Of a stretch of 64,000 nt of DNA, positions 41,225-52,800 are shown one piece after another. The position numbers were made by a program, and so were the translations under genes. The stretch is from Microcyclospora pomicola (lineage: Eukaryota; Ascomycota; Dothideomycetes; Capnodiales): assembly GCA_002786065.1 (NCBI GenBank), contig NHNY01000005.1, forward strand, positions 992,001 to 1,056,000, read 5' to 3'. The first letter of the stretch is position 1, and each line of letters opens with the position of its first letter. Below the pieces are notes generated by a model, which saw only the letters and a program-made list of their open reading frames with translations, searched no databases and was not told where the DNA came from.

Positions 41225-44200
41225 ATGCCAGTCCGCCGGAAAGATGGCCCTAAACGCTTCGGCAAACCAGGTGGTGGAAACAACACACGATTCGTCAAGG
41301 CCAAAACCATCGGCCATGGCGACCTACGATCCTCAGAGGTGACGAACCAGCAGGAGCGCATCGAAGCTACCCGTCTCGCAAACAAGATTGATGAAAGTCA
41401 AGGGTTTGAGCGTTTCGATGCGGGGAGGAAACGGATAGGATGGCTGTGTAATATGCACAGCACCACTCTGGAGGACTCGAAGGTGCCAGGTGGACGAGCA
41501 GCCGTGGATTTCTACTTCATCCAGGACGATGGAAACACATTCAAAGCCAGCGTCGAGTATGATCCGTACTTCCTGTTGGCCGTCAAGAAGGGCAAGGAAC
41601 CTGACGTGGAAGAATGGGTGCGAAGATCGTTTGAAGGAGGCGTGAAAGGGATAGAAAGGATCGAAAAGGAGGATCTCAACATGCCTAACCATTTGCTTGG
41701 CTATCGGCGGACGTTCCTAAAACTTTCCTTTGCCAATGTCTCGGACCTGCTAGCCATGAGGAGGACCGTCATGCCCATTGCGGAGAAGAACAAGAAGAAT
41801 GTGAGTGCTATGGATACATACGCGGAAGTCGCCAGTGCCAATGCTGGATTCGATCTGTTCGACGAGGCCGACGAAACCGGCGCACGGCATACAAGCATCG
41901 CCGACGCAAGTGATTACATTCTCGACATCCGGGAATACGATGTCCCATATCATGTGCGAGTGGCCATCGATCTGGATGTGCGAATCGGAAAGTGGTATAC
42001 TGTGGAGGCCAAGCATGGGCACGTCTCGCTACGTTGTATTGAGGAGCGCTTGACCCGTGCGGATCCTGTTGTCATGGCATACGACATCGAGACTACGAAA
42101 TTGCCCCTTAAGTTCCCGGACGCATCCTTCGATCAGATCATGATGATTTCGTACATGATCGACGGACAAGGATTTCTCATCACCAATCGTGAGATTGTTT
42201 CCGAGGACATCCAGGATTTTGACTATACCCCCAAGTCAGAGTTTGACGGACCATTCTTGATATTCAACGAAGCAAATGAGGAGGCGGTGATCGAGCGCTT
42301 CTTTGCTTGTATCAAGGAGGTGCGGCCCAATGTTATGGTAACCTATAACGGCGACTTCTTCGATTGGCCGTTCGTCGAAGCAAGAGCCAGCGTGCACGGA
42401 ATCGACATGTACCAGGAGATCGGGTTCCGGAAGAACAGCGAAGATATCTACCAGTCAACTCATTGCGCCCACATGGACGCGTTTGCCTGGGTAAATCGCG
42501 ACAGTTATCTGCCTCAAGGATCCAGAGGTCTCAAGGCCGTCACAGTAGCAAAGCTGGGCTATGATCCAGACGAGCTTGATCCCGAGCTGATGACCCCTTA
42601 CGCTGCAGAACGACCCCAAGTACTAGCGGAGTACTCTGTGTCCGACGCTGTGGCGACTTACTACTTGTACATGAAATATGTCCATCCTTTCATTTTCTCG
42701 TTGTGCACTATCATTCCGCTGGGTCCGGATGATGTGCTGCGTAAGGGTACTGGTACTCTTTGCGAGATGTTACTTATGGTACAAGCCTACCAGAAAGATA
42801 TTGTGTTACCGAACAAGCACGTCCAGCCGAGAGAAGCGTTCTGGGAGGGTCATCTTCTGGAGTCGGAAACATATGTCGGCGGACACGTTGAAAGTATAGA
42901 GGCCGGTGTCTTCCGCAGCGACATACCATGCAATTTCGCCGTGGATCCGACTGCTATTGATGAGTTGTTGAACGACCTGGATGCCGCTCTCAAGTTCTCG
43001 ATCGTGGTTGAAGAGAAGAAGTCTTTGGAAGACGTCGAGAACTACGAAGAGGTCAAGGCACAAATTGCTGATCGCCTTATGCAACTGAAGAAGACACCAA
43101 ACAGGAATGAGCGGCCTTCGATCTACCATTTGGACGTGGCGTCTATGTATCCGAACATCATGACGACGAATCGTTTACAACCTGACAGCATGATTGACGA
43201 GTCTGTATGTGCAGCCTGCGACTTCAACCGACCAGGCAAGACCTGTGACAGACGAATGCCATGGTCGTGGAGAGGAGAATTTCTACCAGCAAAACGTGAC
43301 GAGTACAACATGATTCGGCATGCACTTGAGAACGAGAGATTCCCAGCCAAGCATCCGAATGGTCTGGCAAGAGCATTTCAAGATCTAAGCCTGGATGAGC
43401 AGACTACTCTGGTGAAAAAGCGCCTGACCGATTACAGCAAGAAAATCTACCACAAGATCCACGATGCGAAGATCATCGAGCGCGAGGCCATCATCTGTCA
43501 AAGAGAAAACCCATTCTATGTGGACACCGTCAAAGACTTTCGTGATCGACGTTACGACTTCAAGGGAAAGCAAAAATCCTGGAAAGGGAAAGCTGGTGAC
43601 CTTGAGAAAGCTGGAGCCGCTCAGACCGAGATCGACGAAGCCAAGAAGATGATCATTCTCTTTGACTCGCTACAGCTCGCTCACAAAGTCATTCTCAACT
43701 CGTTCTATGGTTACGTGATGCGAAAAGGCTCACGCTGGTACTCCATGGAAATGGCTGGTGTGACCTGCTTGACCGGCGCAAGGATCATTCAGATGGCCAG
43801 ACAGCTCGTGGAACGAATTGGTCGACCCTTGGAACTGGACACAGATGGTATCTGGTGTATCCTTCCTGCCACCTTTCCCGAGAACTTCGCGTTCAAGATG
43901 AAGAATGGCAAAAAGCTGACCATCTCCTACCCTTGCACGATGCTGAACCACTTGGTCCATGCAAAGTTCACAAATCACCAGTACCAGACTTTGAAGGATC
44001 CGAACCAATTCCTTTACGAGACACATAGCGACAACACGATTTTTTTCGAAGTCGATGGTCCTTACAAAGCCATGATCCTGCCAACCTCGAAGGAGGAAGA
44101 CAAGAATCTGAAGAAGCGTTATGCAGTCTTCAACCACGATGGCTCACTTGCCGAATTGAAGGGTTTCGAGATCAAGCGTAGAGGAGAGCTGAAGCTGATC

Positions 44201-47200
44201 AAGATCTTCCAGAAACAAATCTTCAAGTTCTTCCTCGAGGGCACCACGCTGACCGAAACCTACGCTGCAGTAGCGACTGTGGCTAACAAGTGGCTCGATG
44301 TGTTACATTCACATGGTTCGACCCTGGCCGATGAGGAACTCATTGACCTTATTTGCGAGAACAAAAGTATGGCTAAAACGCTTGAAGAATACGGCGCGCA
44401 GAAGTCTACAGCCATCACCACTGCTAAGCGACTAGCAGAGTTCCTGGGCGAGCAAATGATCAAAGACAAAGGCTTGAATTGCAAGTACATCATCGCTTCA
44501 CGACCCAAGAATGCACCAGTGACCGAGCGAGCCATTCCAGTGGCAATCTTCTCTGCGGAAGAGTCCGTGAAGCGGTATTACCTTCGAAAGTGGATGCGAG
44601 AGGATCCGGGCGACATGGATCCAAGAGCCGTCGTTGACTGGGCATACTACCTGGAGCGCTTAGGCTCAGTGATCCAGAAGCTTATCACAATCCCGGCCGC
44701 TTTGCAAAAAGTACGCAACCCTGTGCCTCGTGTAGCACATCCGGACTGGTTAGAGCGGCGCATACGGACGAAAGATGATGTGTTCAAGCAAAAGAAGATG
44801 ACTGATCTGTTCGACAAAAGGCCCCTGGCGGAACTGGACCCTAATCGATTGACCACTAGAATGAGTACGGACATGGAAGACTTCGGAGCCACACCGTTGT
44901 CCAAGTTCAAGCCAGCTACAGTGGCAAAACTAGTAGGCTCTCAAAAGCGCAAAGCTGTGGATAACGAGCTGGTCGCTCCCGTAAATCCATACGACAGTCT
45001 GCCGCCCGTCATGCCATCAATCACAGAAGACTACACAGGCTGGTTGCGGTATCAGAAGCAGAAATGGAAGATACAAAAGCAAGCCCGTCAACGTCGTCGA
45101 CAGCTGTTCGGAGAGAAGAGGCAGGATGCTACCGATGCTATTGGCACTCTGTTCCGCAATCAAGCAGAATTGCTTTACACTTCGGACTGGCAGATCCTCC
45201 AGCTCAGGGACACCGAGTCTCCTGGCGAGGTCAAGGCGTTTGTACTCATCGACAACAAAGTCCATCAGCTGAAAGTAAATGTGCCACGATCAATCTTCCT
45301 CAACCTGAAAGAGAACGATCTGCCAGATGTTTCAATTGACGGCGTTTCAGCGGAAAAGGTCGACAATTATACTCTACCTAATGGCCACCCTTCAGCGCAC
45401 TTGTTCAAGCTCACAATGAGTGAACAAGTCTATGTCAACCACGCCGGAAATCTTGCGCAGCTTTTCAATCACTCCAGTGTGGAAGGCGTGTATGAGAGGC
45501 AAGTACCGCTCGAAATTCGCACATTGCTCGAGCTCGGATGTGTTTGCACCTTCGACGAAAAGCAGCGCGGTGTCCTTGGGAAAGGTCTAGAACAGGGGTT
45601 CGATCTGTCAGCGCTCAGAACTGTGCTTCCCAAACAACCATACATGACACAGGTGCCCATGAACTACCTTGCCCTGTACCACATCAGCGCCGGAGATCGA
45701 CAGATCTATGCTCTTTTCTCGACACACTCAGCAGAAGCAAAGATTATAGTATTGAATCGAGCAAGGAGTGAGCAGGGAATGCCGAATGTGGACCGCACAT
45801 ATGAGGAAGCTCTCGCTCGAAAGCTAGAGGAAACTGGCGGCCAGCCATGGCAGAAGATTATTGATTACCAGGAGAACATACAATTCAGGACGACACTGGT
45901 CACGACATATCGGCGTGCCATCCAAGAGCTCACAGACGCGATCAAGAAGGCTCAGAAGGAGGATTCAAAAAGGCCGACGATGCTTGTTATGCAGTCACCC
46001 AGTGCGCAACTGCTGATTCATGATCTCCCTCTGCTCCAGAGTTACCCAACATTACAGTTGAAACCAGATGAGACAGACAAACAGCTGCCACCTCTAGGAT
46101 GGCAAGCCTTCGTCGCCAAGAGGCTGGTGGGCCATTACCTGGAATTAGGGCTCTGGATCTCGCATATGCTAGAGTTCTCACGCTATGGCAACGTGCCCAT
46201 GTGCAATCTGGAAAGCGATGATCCACGATTCTTGATTGACATCGCCTATGCTCGCCGACTGCAGAAGGAGCGCGTTGTGCTGTGGTGGTCGCAAGGTGCA
46301 CGACCAGATCATGCGGGCCATGAGCGAGACAATATCCTTGGCACGTTAGAGACAGTCGAGATGCCGGCTGTGAATAACCCAGGAACTTACTCTTCCGTGT
46401 GTATCGACCTCAGTGTCAAGAACCTAGCAATCAACACCATTCTTTCTGCTGCTGTGCTCAACGAAGCAGAGGGCAGTGACCCAATTGGTATCTCAGGCGC
46501 GGGTGCCAAGGAAGATGCACTGGATGAAACCACACAGACCATACACTCGGAGAACGCTTTCGCAACAGCAGGTATCGGTGCTCTGCGGGAGATGGTGCGG
46601 TCTTGGTGGCAAGAAGCCTGCCTTGCGGATAAAGACAGTGGCAGTACCATGGCCGATGTCCTTGTTCAACATCTCGTCCGGTGGGTTGAGAGTCCAAGCT
46701 CGCATCTCTATGACCAAAATCTGCACTACTACGTGCAGATCATGTCGCGCAAAGCCTTCCAGCAACTCATGTCTGAGTTCAGACGTGTAGGCTCGCACGT
46801 CGTTTTTGCCAATGCCGGACGTCTCCTCCTCCAGACCTCGAAAGCAGAAGTCGGGAACGCTTATGCATATTCGCAATACATCCTGAAAACGATCAGCACT
46901 AAACCGGCCTTCCACTTCTTGGATCTCGCGATTAGCGAGTACTGGGACTACCTCGTTTGGTACGATGAGTTCAACTACGGTGGCAAAGGTTGCACAGAAG
47001 TGGTTGAGGTGGAAAATCAGCAATTGGAGACGATTATGCATTGGCAAGTCGCTACATTCCTCCCGCCGTTGTTACAGCCAAACTTCAACGATTGGATTGT
47101 TGAATACATGGACCTGATGCATTCATGGAAACGAGGAAATCCTACCATGATCAATGGCATACCTCGGCCGACACAATTACCAATTCATGCACCTATGTTC

Positions 47201-47944
47201 AACCAGGCTGAGAAAGACGATCAAACCACGCCTGGCAACATTCTAACCAAAGCGATATCTTCCCCGCTGAAGAAGCAAATTGCTGCACTCATCCGACGCC
47301 AACGCACAGAAGCAGCGCACGAAGATCTGGCTGCAGACTGGATGTTCCCGATGTTGCCCGGCTCTCATTTATCTCTTCAAAACCCGGTGCTAGAATTGGT
47401 CAAGAGCATTATGCAAGTGCTTTCCCTGGATCGAACCATCACACTCGAGGCGCGGTTGCTTCGGAAAGAATTACTACAAATGTTCGAGATACGTGAGTTC
47501 AGTGCTGAGGGTGCCTTCAGCAACCCCTCGACTTCACTTACCATTAACCACTTGATCTGCTCGGAATGCTGTGTTCCACGCGACATTGATCTCTGTCGGG
47601 ACGCCTCTCTCATTCCGTCCGGAGCAGCCCAACAGCAGCAGGCGTTGACGGCCAGGTGTGAAAATTGCAACACCCTCTTCTCATCGATTGTAATTGAAGA
47701 GCAACTATTAGCCCAAGTGCAGAGGATGGCTGTAGAATGGGTGACCCAAGATCTCAAGTGCATGAAATGCGCCCGTTTGAGGACGAACGAATTCATGGAG
47801 CATTGTGCTTGCGCAGGAGAGTGGACCGGGACAGTCAAGAAAGATGATCTGATGGGACGATTGCGGGTTCTTGGAAAAGTGGCTGGGTTCTACGGATTAC
47901 GAATGCTGGGTGTTGTCGTCGAAGGGGCGCTAGGGACCTTATGA
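41225..47944 (+). CDS. POL2: DNA polymerase epsilon catalytic subunit
   Basis: One uninterrupted exon of 2239 residues, about the length of yeast Pol2 (2222). Family B polymerase and proofreading motifs are intact: Exo I DIETTKLP (D287, E289), Exo II NGDFFDWPF, Exo III SDAVATYYLY, motif A HLDVASMYPNIM (D637), motif B KVILNSFYGYVMRKGSRW, and motif C LELDTDGIW (D872, D874). The CxxC cluster CAACDFNRPGKTC between them fits the catalytic-core iron-sulphur site of this enzyme. The C-terminal half is an inactive polymerase fold, ending in two Cys pairs sets (C2112/C2115 with C2145/C2148; C2179/C2182 with cysteines near 2195) that bind Dpb2. The enzyme copies the leading strand in the nucleus. The absence of introns over 6.7 kb is notable beside its intron-rich neighbours. 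Confidence 0.98.
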   Translation: MPVRRKDGPKRFGKPGGGNNTRFVKAKTIGHGDLRSSEVTNQQERIEATRLANKIDESQGFERFDAGRKRIGWLCNMHSTTLEDSKVPGGRAAVDFYFIQDDGNTFKASVEYDPYFLLAVKKGKEPDVEEWVRRSFEGGVKGIERIEKEDLNMPNHLLGYRRTFLKLSFANVSDLLAMRRTVMPIAEKNKKNVSAMDTYAEVASANAGFDLFDEADETGARHTSIADASDYILDIREYDVPYHVRVAIDLDVRIGKWYTVEAKHGHVSLRCIEERLTRADPVVMAYDIETTKLPLKFPDASFDQIMMISYMIDGQGFLITNREIVSEDIQDFDYTPKSEFDGPFLIFNEANEEAVIERFFACIKEVRPNVMVTYNGDFFDWPFVEARASVHGIDMYQEIGFRKNSEDIYQSTHCAHMDAFAWVNRDSYLPQGSRGLKAVTVAKLGYDPDELDPELMTPYAAERPQVLAEYSVSDAVATYYLYMKYVHPFIFSLCTIIPLGPDDVLRKGTGTLCEMLLMVQAYQKDIVLPNKHVQPREAFWEGHLLESETYVGGHVESIEAGVFRSDIPCNFAVDPTAIDELLNDLDAALKFSIVVEEKKSLEDVENYEEVKAQIADRLMQLKKTPNRNERPSIYHLDVASMYPNIMTTNRLQPDSMIDESVCAACDFNRPGKTCDRRMPWSWRGEFLPAKRDEYNMIRHALENERFPAKHPNGLARAFQDLSLDEQTTLVKKRLTDYSKKIYHKIHDAKIIEREAIICQRENPFYVDTVKDFRDRRYDFKGKQKSWKGKAGDLEKAGAAQTEIDEAKKMIILFDSLQLAHKVILNSFYGYVMRKGSRWYSMEMAGVTCLTGARIIQMARQLVERIGRPLELDTDGIWCILPATFPENFAFKMKNGKKLTISYPCTMLNHLVHAKFTNHQYQTLKDPNQFLYETHSDNTIFFEVDGPYKAMILPTSKEEDKNLKKRYAVFNHDGSLAELKGFEIKRRGELKLIKIFQKQIFKFFLEGTTLTETYAAVATVANKWLDVLHSHGSTLADEELIDLICENKSMAKTLEEYGAQKSTAITTAKRLAEFLGEQMIKDKGLNCKYIIASRPKNAPVTERAIPVAIFSAEESVKRYYLRKWMREDPGDMDPRAVVDWAYYLERLGSVIQKLITIPAALQKVRNPVPRVAHPDWLERRIRTKDDVFKQKKMTDLFDKRPLAELDPNRLTTRMSTDMEDFGATPLSKFKPATVAKLVGSQKRKAVDNELVAPVNPYDSLPPVMPSITEDYTGWLRYQKQKWKIQKQARQRRRQLFGEKRQDATDAIGTLFRNQAELLYTSDWQILQLRDTESPGEVKAFVLIDNKVHQLKVNVPRSIFLNLKENDLPDVSIDGVSAEKVDNYTLPNGHPSAHLFKLTMSEQVYVNHAGNLAQLFNHSSVEGVYERQVPLEIRTLLELGCVCTFDEKQRGVLGKGLEQGFDLSALRTVLPKQPYMTQVPMNYLALYHISAGDRQIYALFSTHSAEAKIIVLNRARSEQGMPNVDRTYEEALARKLEETGGQPWQKIIDYQENIQFRTTLVTTYRRAIQELTDAIKKAQKEDSKRPTMLVMQSPSAQLLIHDLPLLQSYPTLQLKPDETDKQLPPLGWQAFVAKRLVGHYLELGLWISHMLEFSRYGNVPMCNLESDDPRFLIDIAYARRLQKERVVLWWSQGARPDHAGHERDNILGTLETVEMPAVNNPGTYSSVCIDLSVKNLAINTILSAAVLNEAEGSDPIGISGAGAKEDALDETTQTIHSENAFATAGIGALREMVRSWWQEACLADKDSGSTMADVLVQHLVRWVESPSSHLYDQNLHYYVQIMSRKAFQQLMSEFRRVGSHVVFANAGRLLLQTSKAEVGNAYAYSQYILKTISTKPAFHFLDLAISEYWDYLVWYDEFNYGGKGCTEVVEVENQQLETIMHWQVATFLPPLLQPNFNDWIVEYMDLMHSWKRGNPTMINGIPRPTQLPIHAPMFNQAEKDDQTTPGNILTKAISSPLKKQIAALIRRQRTEAAHEDLAADWMFPMLPGSHLSLQNPVLELVKSIMQVLSLDRTITLEARLLRKELLQMFEIREFSAEGAFSNPSTSLTINHLICSECCVPRDIDLCRDASLIPSGAAQQQQALTARCENCNTLFSSIVIEEQLLAQVQRMAVEWVTQDLKCMKCARLRTNEFMEHCACAGEWTGTVKKDDLMGRLRVLGKVAGFYGLRMLGVVVEGALGTL

Positions 47945-48448
47945 TCTGGGTGATTGCATATATACCTTATCCATGTTTTCTGTGTCAGTGGAGGAGGCTC
48001 GGGGCGTTTGGAAGCATACAGCGCCACGCAATGAGGGTGCTTAGGAGTCTAATGGGTGGAGTCGAGCATAGTTTGCCCAGTCCATGAATAATGCCACAGG
48101 CAGTGATATGTGATGCCACATGTCAATACACTTCCTCTTGTACCTAAACATGTTGCTCTGGTAGATGATTGCATCCGCCGCAACGTTAAATTCTCGTCTG
48201 ATCTGCACGATGGAATGCGCTCTCGCCCCGTCTCATCAACTACGAAGGTCACTTGGAATAGCTTGGTAGTATGGACCACATGTTATGTCATGCCTCAGGC
48301 ACCTAAATATCCTTCCGGCCCGCCGAGCCGCACGATGTGAGCCCCACAAAAAAGTGCCTGCGCTACCACTTTATAGCATCCGAAACTTCTATGTAAATGT
48401 TACCTACGAAGCTGAAGCGGCATCTATACAGCAGACAGCGCAGGAGCC
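47945..48448. other. intergenic: POL2 3' flank and UTP6 leader
   Basis: A 500-base stretch between two genes on the same strand. Apart from upstream ATGs close to UTP6, nothing is seen. Confidence 0.5.
48391..48396 (+). promoter_or_regulatory. minimal upstream start-stop (ATGTAA) before UTP6
   Basis: ATG directly followed by TAA, 58 bases before the UTP6 ATG. A second ATG at 48397 opens a frame that overlaps the UTP6 start out of frame. If the mRNA begins upstream, both would lower UTP6 translation. Confidence 0.3.
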
Positions 48449-49807
48449 ATGTCGAATGCCACCGACAAAGCTCGCTTCTACCTGGAGCGATACGTACCTG
48501 AGCTCCAGGAGTATGAGCGCAAAGAGATCTTCAGTCGCGAGCAGATCGCTGCCATCGCCGCCAAACGCAGCGACTTCGAGCACATTCTGAACGCCCGTGG
48601 CTCGCAGCCTGCCGACTACGCCCGCTATGCCACCTACGAGATCAACCTAGACAGCCTCCGCAAGAAGCGATGTAAGCGACTGGGTATCAAGAGCACCACG
48701 TTCAACGGCCAGCGGATCGTCTTCTTCATCATGGAACGCGCCGTGAAGAAGTTCCCTGGCGACATGGGGCTGTGGATGCAGTACATCAAGTTCTGCCAGC
48801 AGGAGAAGGCCAACAAGAAGCTTGCGAAAGCGTTCACCAGTGTGCTGCGTCTGAAGCCACGAGAATGGGGATTGTGGGTCTTGGCCGCGAAGTACTACGC
48901 TGAGACGCAGGGCGATATGTCCAATGCGCGCACTTACATGCAGCGGGGTCTACGATTCTGTAAAGACAAGAAGGAGCTGTATCTGGAGTATACACGACTA
49001 GAAATGGTCTACCTCGCGAAATTGGCGGCCAGACGGAAGATCCTAGGCATGGATATGATAGACAAAGGAAGTGACGGTCAGGCGGAGGAACAGCCACAAG
49101 TGCAGGATGATGATATACTCATGCTTCCGACGATCACAGCGGCGGACATGCAATCTGAGGCCAAGAAGGGGATTGAAGAGGTGGACGTCAAGGCACTGGA
49201 GCGACTAGCTTCAGCACCAGCGTACACAGGAGCGATACCCGTGGCCATATTTGATGCGGCAATGAAGCAATTTGATGGAAGAGCTAATGTTGCAGAAGAG
49301 TTCTTCGATTTGGTGGCTACATTTGACCACGTTCCCGCATCAGCAACCATTTTACAACACTTTCTGGAGCATCTCCAGTCGTTGCCAAAGGCGACTCCAG
49401 AAGCAGTCAGCTGTGAGGCACGACTTTCTCTACGAGGCACGAATGTCTACTCTGCAGAATTCCCGCTGGCGCTTGGAAAAGCCCTGTCGATTGTCAACAC
49501 TGGTCTTCGTGACCTGCCAGCAAAGCAGCATTCAGAACTCGCCGCAAAAGCCTGCCTGATGCTGCTGCCTTACTTAACCGCCGATCCAGAGGTGGACGAA
49601 GATATCAATGTGGTCATCTCAGCCAGTCTGAATCGATACTTGCGCAGTGTTGCATCTTCACCAAGCGTGAAGACGTCCAGCAGTGACTTGAGTAATGTTC
49701 ATGACATGGCAGCAGCAGTGCAGACGAAGGGGCAACTCTCAATCCCGCAACTGCGTCACATTCTTTCAGAAGGTCAAGTATTGGATCCACAAAACAAATC
49801 GGAATGA
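48449..49807 (+). CDS. UTP6: U3 snoRNP protein Utp6
   Basis: A single exon of 452 residues from ATG 48449, near the 440 of yeast Utp6. The N terminus ARFYLERYVPELQEYERKEI is the family signature. Half-a-TPR (HAT) repeats follow, for example MGLWMQYIKFCQQEKANKK, EWGLWVLAAKYYAETQGD and ELYLEYTRLEMVYLAKL (about residues 100-200). The rest is helical and less conserved. Utp6 belongs to the UTP-B part of the small-subunit processome, acting in the nucleolus on 18S rRNA maturation. All features expected are present. A start-stop ATGTAA lies just upstream and may affect expression. The large gap after it (3.8 kb) is the longest in the window. Confidence 0.93.
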   Translation: MSNATDKARFYLERYVPELQEYERKEIFSREQIAAIAAKRSDFEHILNARGSQPADYARYATYEINLDSLRKKRCKRLGIKSTTFNGQRIVFFIMERAVKKFPGDMGLWMQYIKFCQQEKANKKLAKAFTSVLRLKPREWGLWVLAAKYYAETQGDMSNARTYMQRGLRFCKDKKELYLEYTRLEMVYLAKLAARRKILGMDMIDKGSDGQAEEQPQVQDDDILMLPTITAADMQSEAKKGIEEVDVKALERLASAPAYTGAIPVAIFDAAMKQFDGRANVAEEFFDLVATFDHVPASATILQHFLEHLQSLPKATPEAVSCEARLSLRGTNVYSAEFPLALGKALSIVNTGLRDLPAKQHSELAAKACLMLLPYLTADPEVDEDINVVISASLNRYLRSVASSPSVKTSSSDLSNVHDMAAAVQTKGQLSIPQLRHILSEGQVLDPQNKSE

Positions 49808-52800
49808 AGGAGACATCCAGTCCCCCGTTTTGGATGAGATGCAATTGATTGGTCGTCGATTAGCAAATTTCGTTCGTGGCTGCAGGAGTTACTGTCCCTC
49901 TCGGCGCGATGGCCGAAGCGCAGGTCACCTTAGTCAATTCACTTTCATGACCGCGGCGACGAACGCCACTGACCTTCGCGGACTTGATACGAAGAAGATG
50001 TCTCTACCCTCACGTGCATGTGCCTGCAGGCCTGCCATTTGTGACGGACGATATGTACTGAACAGAATCTCAATGACCCCGAACTATGAAGAAGTTGATG
50101 ATTTGTGGTCCGGGGAGGACACGAATGTCTGGTCAAGACATGGAGCAAAGTCTTGATTCCGCGGGAGCTTCATTATTGACCCGGCACATGCACTGAGCTA
50201 GGCGGTCGTTGAGGTGTACAAACATGCAAGTATCCGTCGGCACTCGTACTCATCCCTCCGCTGAGTGGCAGGAAGAAACCCAGCGCGACACGGAGCTCGC
50301 GGGTTGTTGTTAGCTCAACATGTTCAGCGGGTTTCGCAGCATGCGGAGGAAACCGAGGACCAACGGACATGGGAAGCGCCGGACATGTTCATGCTTGAAC
50401 GTATCTGTGCAACGCCGGGAAATCCTCATTCGAAGCTTAGGCATTGGCCCAGCGCGTATTCTCCACACCGAAAGCCATTTGCTTTCTCTAGTCATACTGG
50501 TCTAACGACATTCTCGTACAGCTTCGAGCGAAAGGAGGATATAGCTCAGTGCTCTATTGCAAATGCCCAAAAGCCTGTTCGGTATGCTTAACCTGGAGGG
50601 GACCTGGAGGGAGGGCCACTACAGCGCAAGGCATATCTGCTTATTAGAATAGTCGGCATCGGATGAAAGCGGTCAGGGACAGTCTGGAGCTGATCATCCC
50701 TCTGCTGAACCGCGGTCAAAGCTGTGCATGCTCTGTGTTGTTCTCCGCTTTTCGACATTTCTGCAGCACTTTCACAGCAGGTGGAGGCGTGAAGATATGC
50801 TCGTTGCTCCTAACACAGCGAGCATCAGAAATGCTCACTATGCCATGTTGTGTTCGAATGGTGTAGATCAGTGCTCTGCCTTGAGCACATGAAGTGAGTG
50901 ACTTTCGGTCAGAACCATTGAGTCTATGCATGTGCTCTCATTCGAGGTGCTGCGCAACGTTGAGAATACAAATCACCGTAGCCATAAAAGACTTTGAGCC
51001 ACAGACTACTTCTCCCAATACGGCTGGCTTGTGTCCATATTTCGCATCGCGTTATGACGACGTTGGACACGACCAGGCAGCTTTTTGGAAGTGCCGTTGA
51101 TTAATCCCAGCTGGAAGTGAATCTTCCCACTGTGCCCGTTCCCCTGTGCAGTAGTATCCTTGTGTCAGTTACTGGTGTGGATGTGTCGCGGAGTTTGCGC
51201 CGGATTGCCCCTCGCAAGCGGCATCTCGCAAGCGACTCAGGTTTTGCCACTTGGTCGTGGTCGGATGTCAGCTGCCGACGGGTCTTTGGTTCAGGTAGCA
51301 GCTAAAGTACAACGCATGTCATTGCACTCCCGCCGCTGGCATCGACCAAGAAATAAGATGGTCTCATTTCTGAACTCTGACGTGACCAAAGTACCATAGA
51401 TGGCGGTATTGTTGTATACTCCGGCTCTGTCTGGGAGTAGTCAACAACACCCAGCGTGGTCTTTGTCTAAGGAGTGGAGGTCAGGGTGGCTGATTCGCTT
51501 GTTGCTGTGCGAGCAGCAGGGATGGATGCGGTATAGGTACATGAGCCGCATGTTGTGGTTTGTGTTCTCAGCCTGGGCCTCTGAGCGGGAGGTTCCCCAC
51601 GTGCCCCAAGGCACACTCTGCGGCTCCAGGGGTGGTGAGCCGTGTCACTGTGACGGAACTACGACTTGGCCTTTGTGATTGCAGCATTGGTTGTATTGGC
51701 ACATATTGGATGTCGGGAACGTTCAAGGGATGAAGTGAGCTGCGCACCTCAGGTGGGAGTGTGATTTTACATGGGCTTGCCCCATTGTGGCAACGCTGTT
51801 CATCAGTCATCATCACCGCGAGTCAAGCGACATCAGCTCACCACACCAAGGTCATAACCGCAGTCGTGCTACAGCACAACGCTGCCACAACTCGGGTACA
51901 GAGTACATGCGAGCATGGATGATGTATGTTCATAAATCGCGGCATGCAGACTCTGATCCCTAAGGTTTGCCATCCGTGCTCCACAGATCGCACGCCAAGC
52001 AATATGCAAGATAAGCGAGCTCAACGGCGTTGAACCTTCTGTCCGATCCAGAGATCCACCAATCGATTACGGCCGCCCTCTTGCTTTGACCAGGCAATCT
52101 CCCAGATGCTCAATGGCCTCCTGGATCACTTCGCCCAGAGTAGCACAGAGTGACGGTGGAGCGGACGGAATCCACCGAGCCACTCTGAGTATACTTGATC
52201 CAAGTTGGTCTGGGTTCGGGTGGCCCTGCAACACGACAACGCTGTTCTCGCGAGAGCAGCACGCTGGACAAACAGCGAGGGAGCGTCGTCTTCATGGCAG
52301 GCTAGCTGGCGCCCCACTGTATCGGCCATGAACGGCAGGTCAATTGCTGCAGCAGATTTCCGATCTCAGCCCAAGTCCCAGGGCCAGTAGGATGTACCTC
52401 GCTAGGTACAGATCCCGACTCAGATCTGGGCCATGGCTGTTATTCCCCGCCAGCGGCGCGAGACATGCACGATCGTGGGGCGAGTCGCGGAGCAAGCCCC
52501 ATCGAGCACAGCGTTAAGTTCTCCCGGCTCGCAGCTCAGTAGTACTGTGCAGTGCTGTAAAACAGCTCCTTTCCGACCGTGTCCACATCCCTCGCTACCG
52601 CACGCCTCGTGTAGAGGATTGCAGACGAACGCAACGCTGGGGACAGAGCAACACAGACGTCTTCATGCGGCCTGCGAGGGCCACAGGCAGAGGACGAGAG
52701 ACGAACGGGATATGGGCCATGCCCTCCCAGCTCCTCACGTCGACATCAAGTTAACTATGTATGCGGTACCAATAGCGTACTGTCCGATCTGCGTCGCCAC

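Noticed and set aside
50540-50590. TAGCTCAGTGC followed by TGTTCGG, like tRNA A and B boxes.
   Set aside because: Stems do not pair and no anticodon arm is visible.
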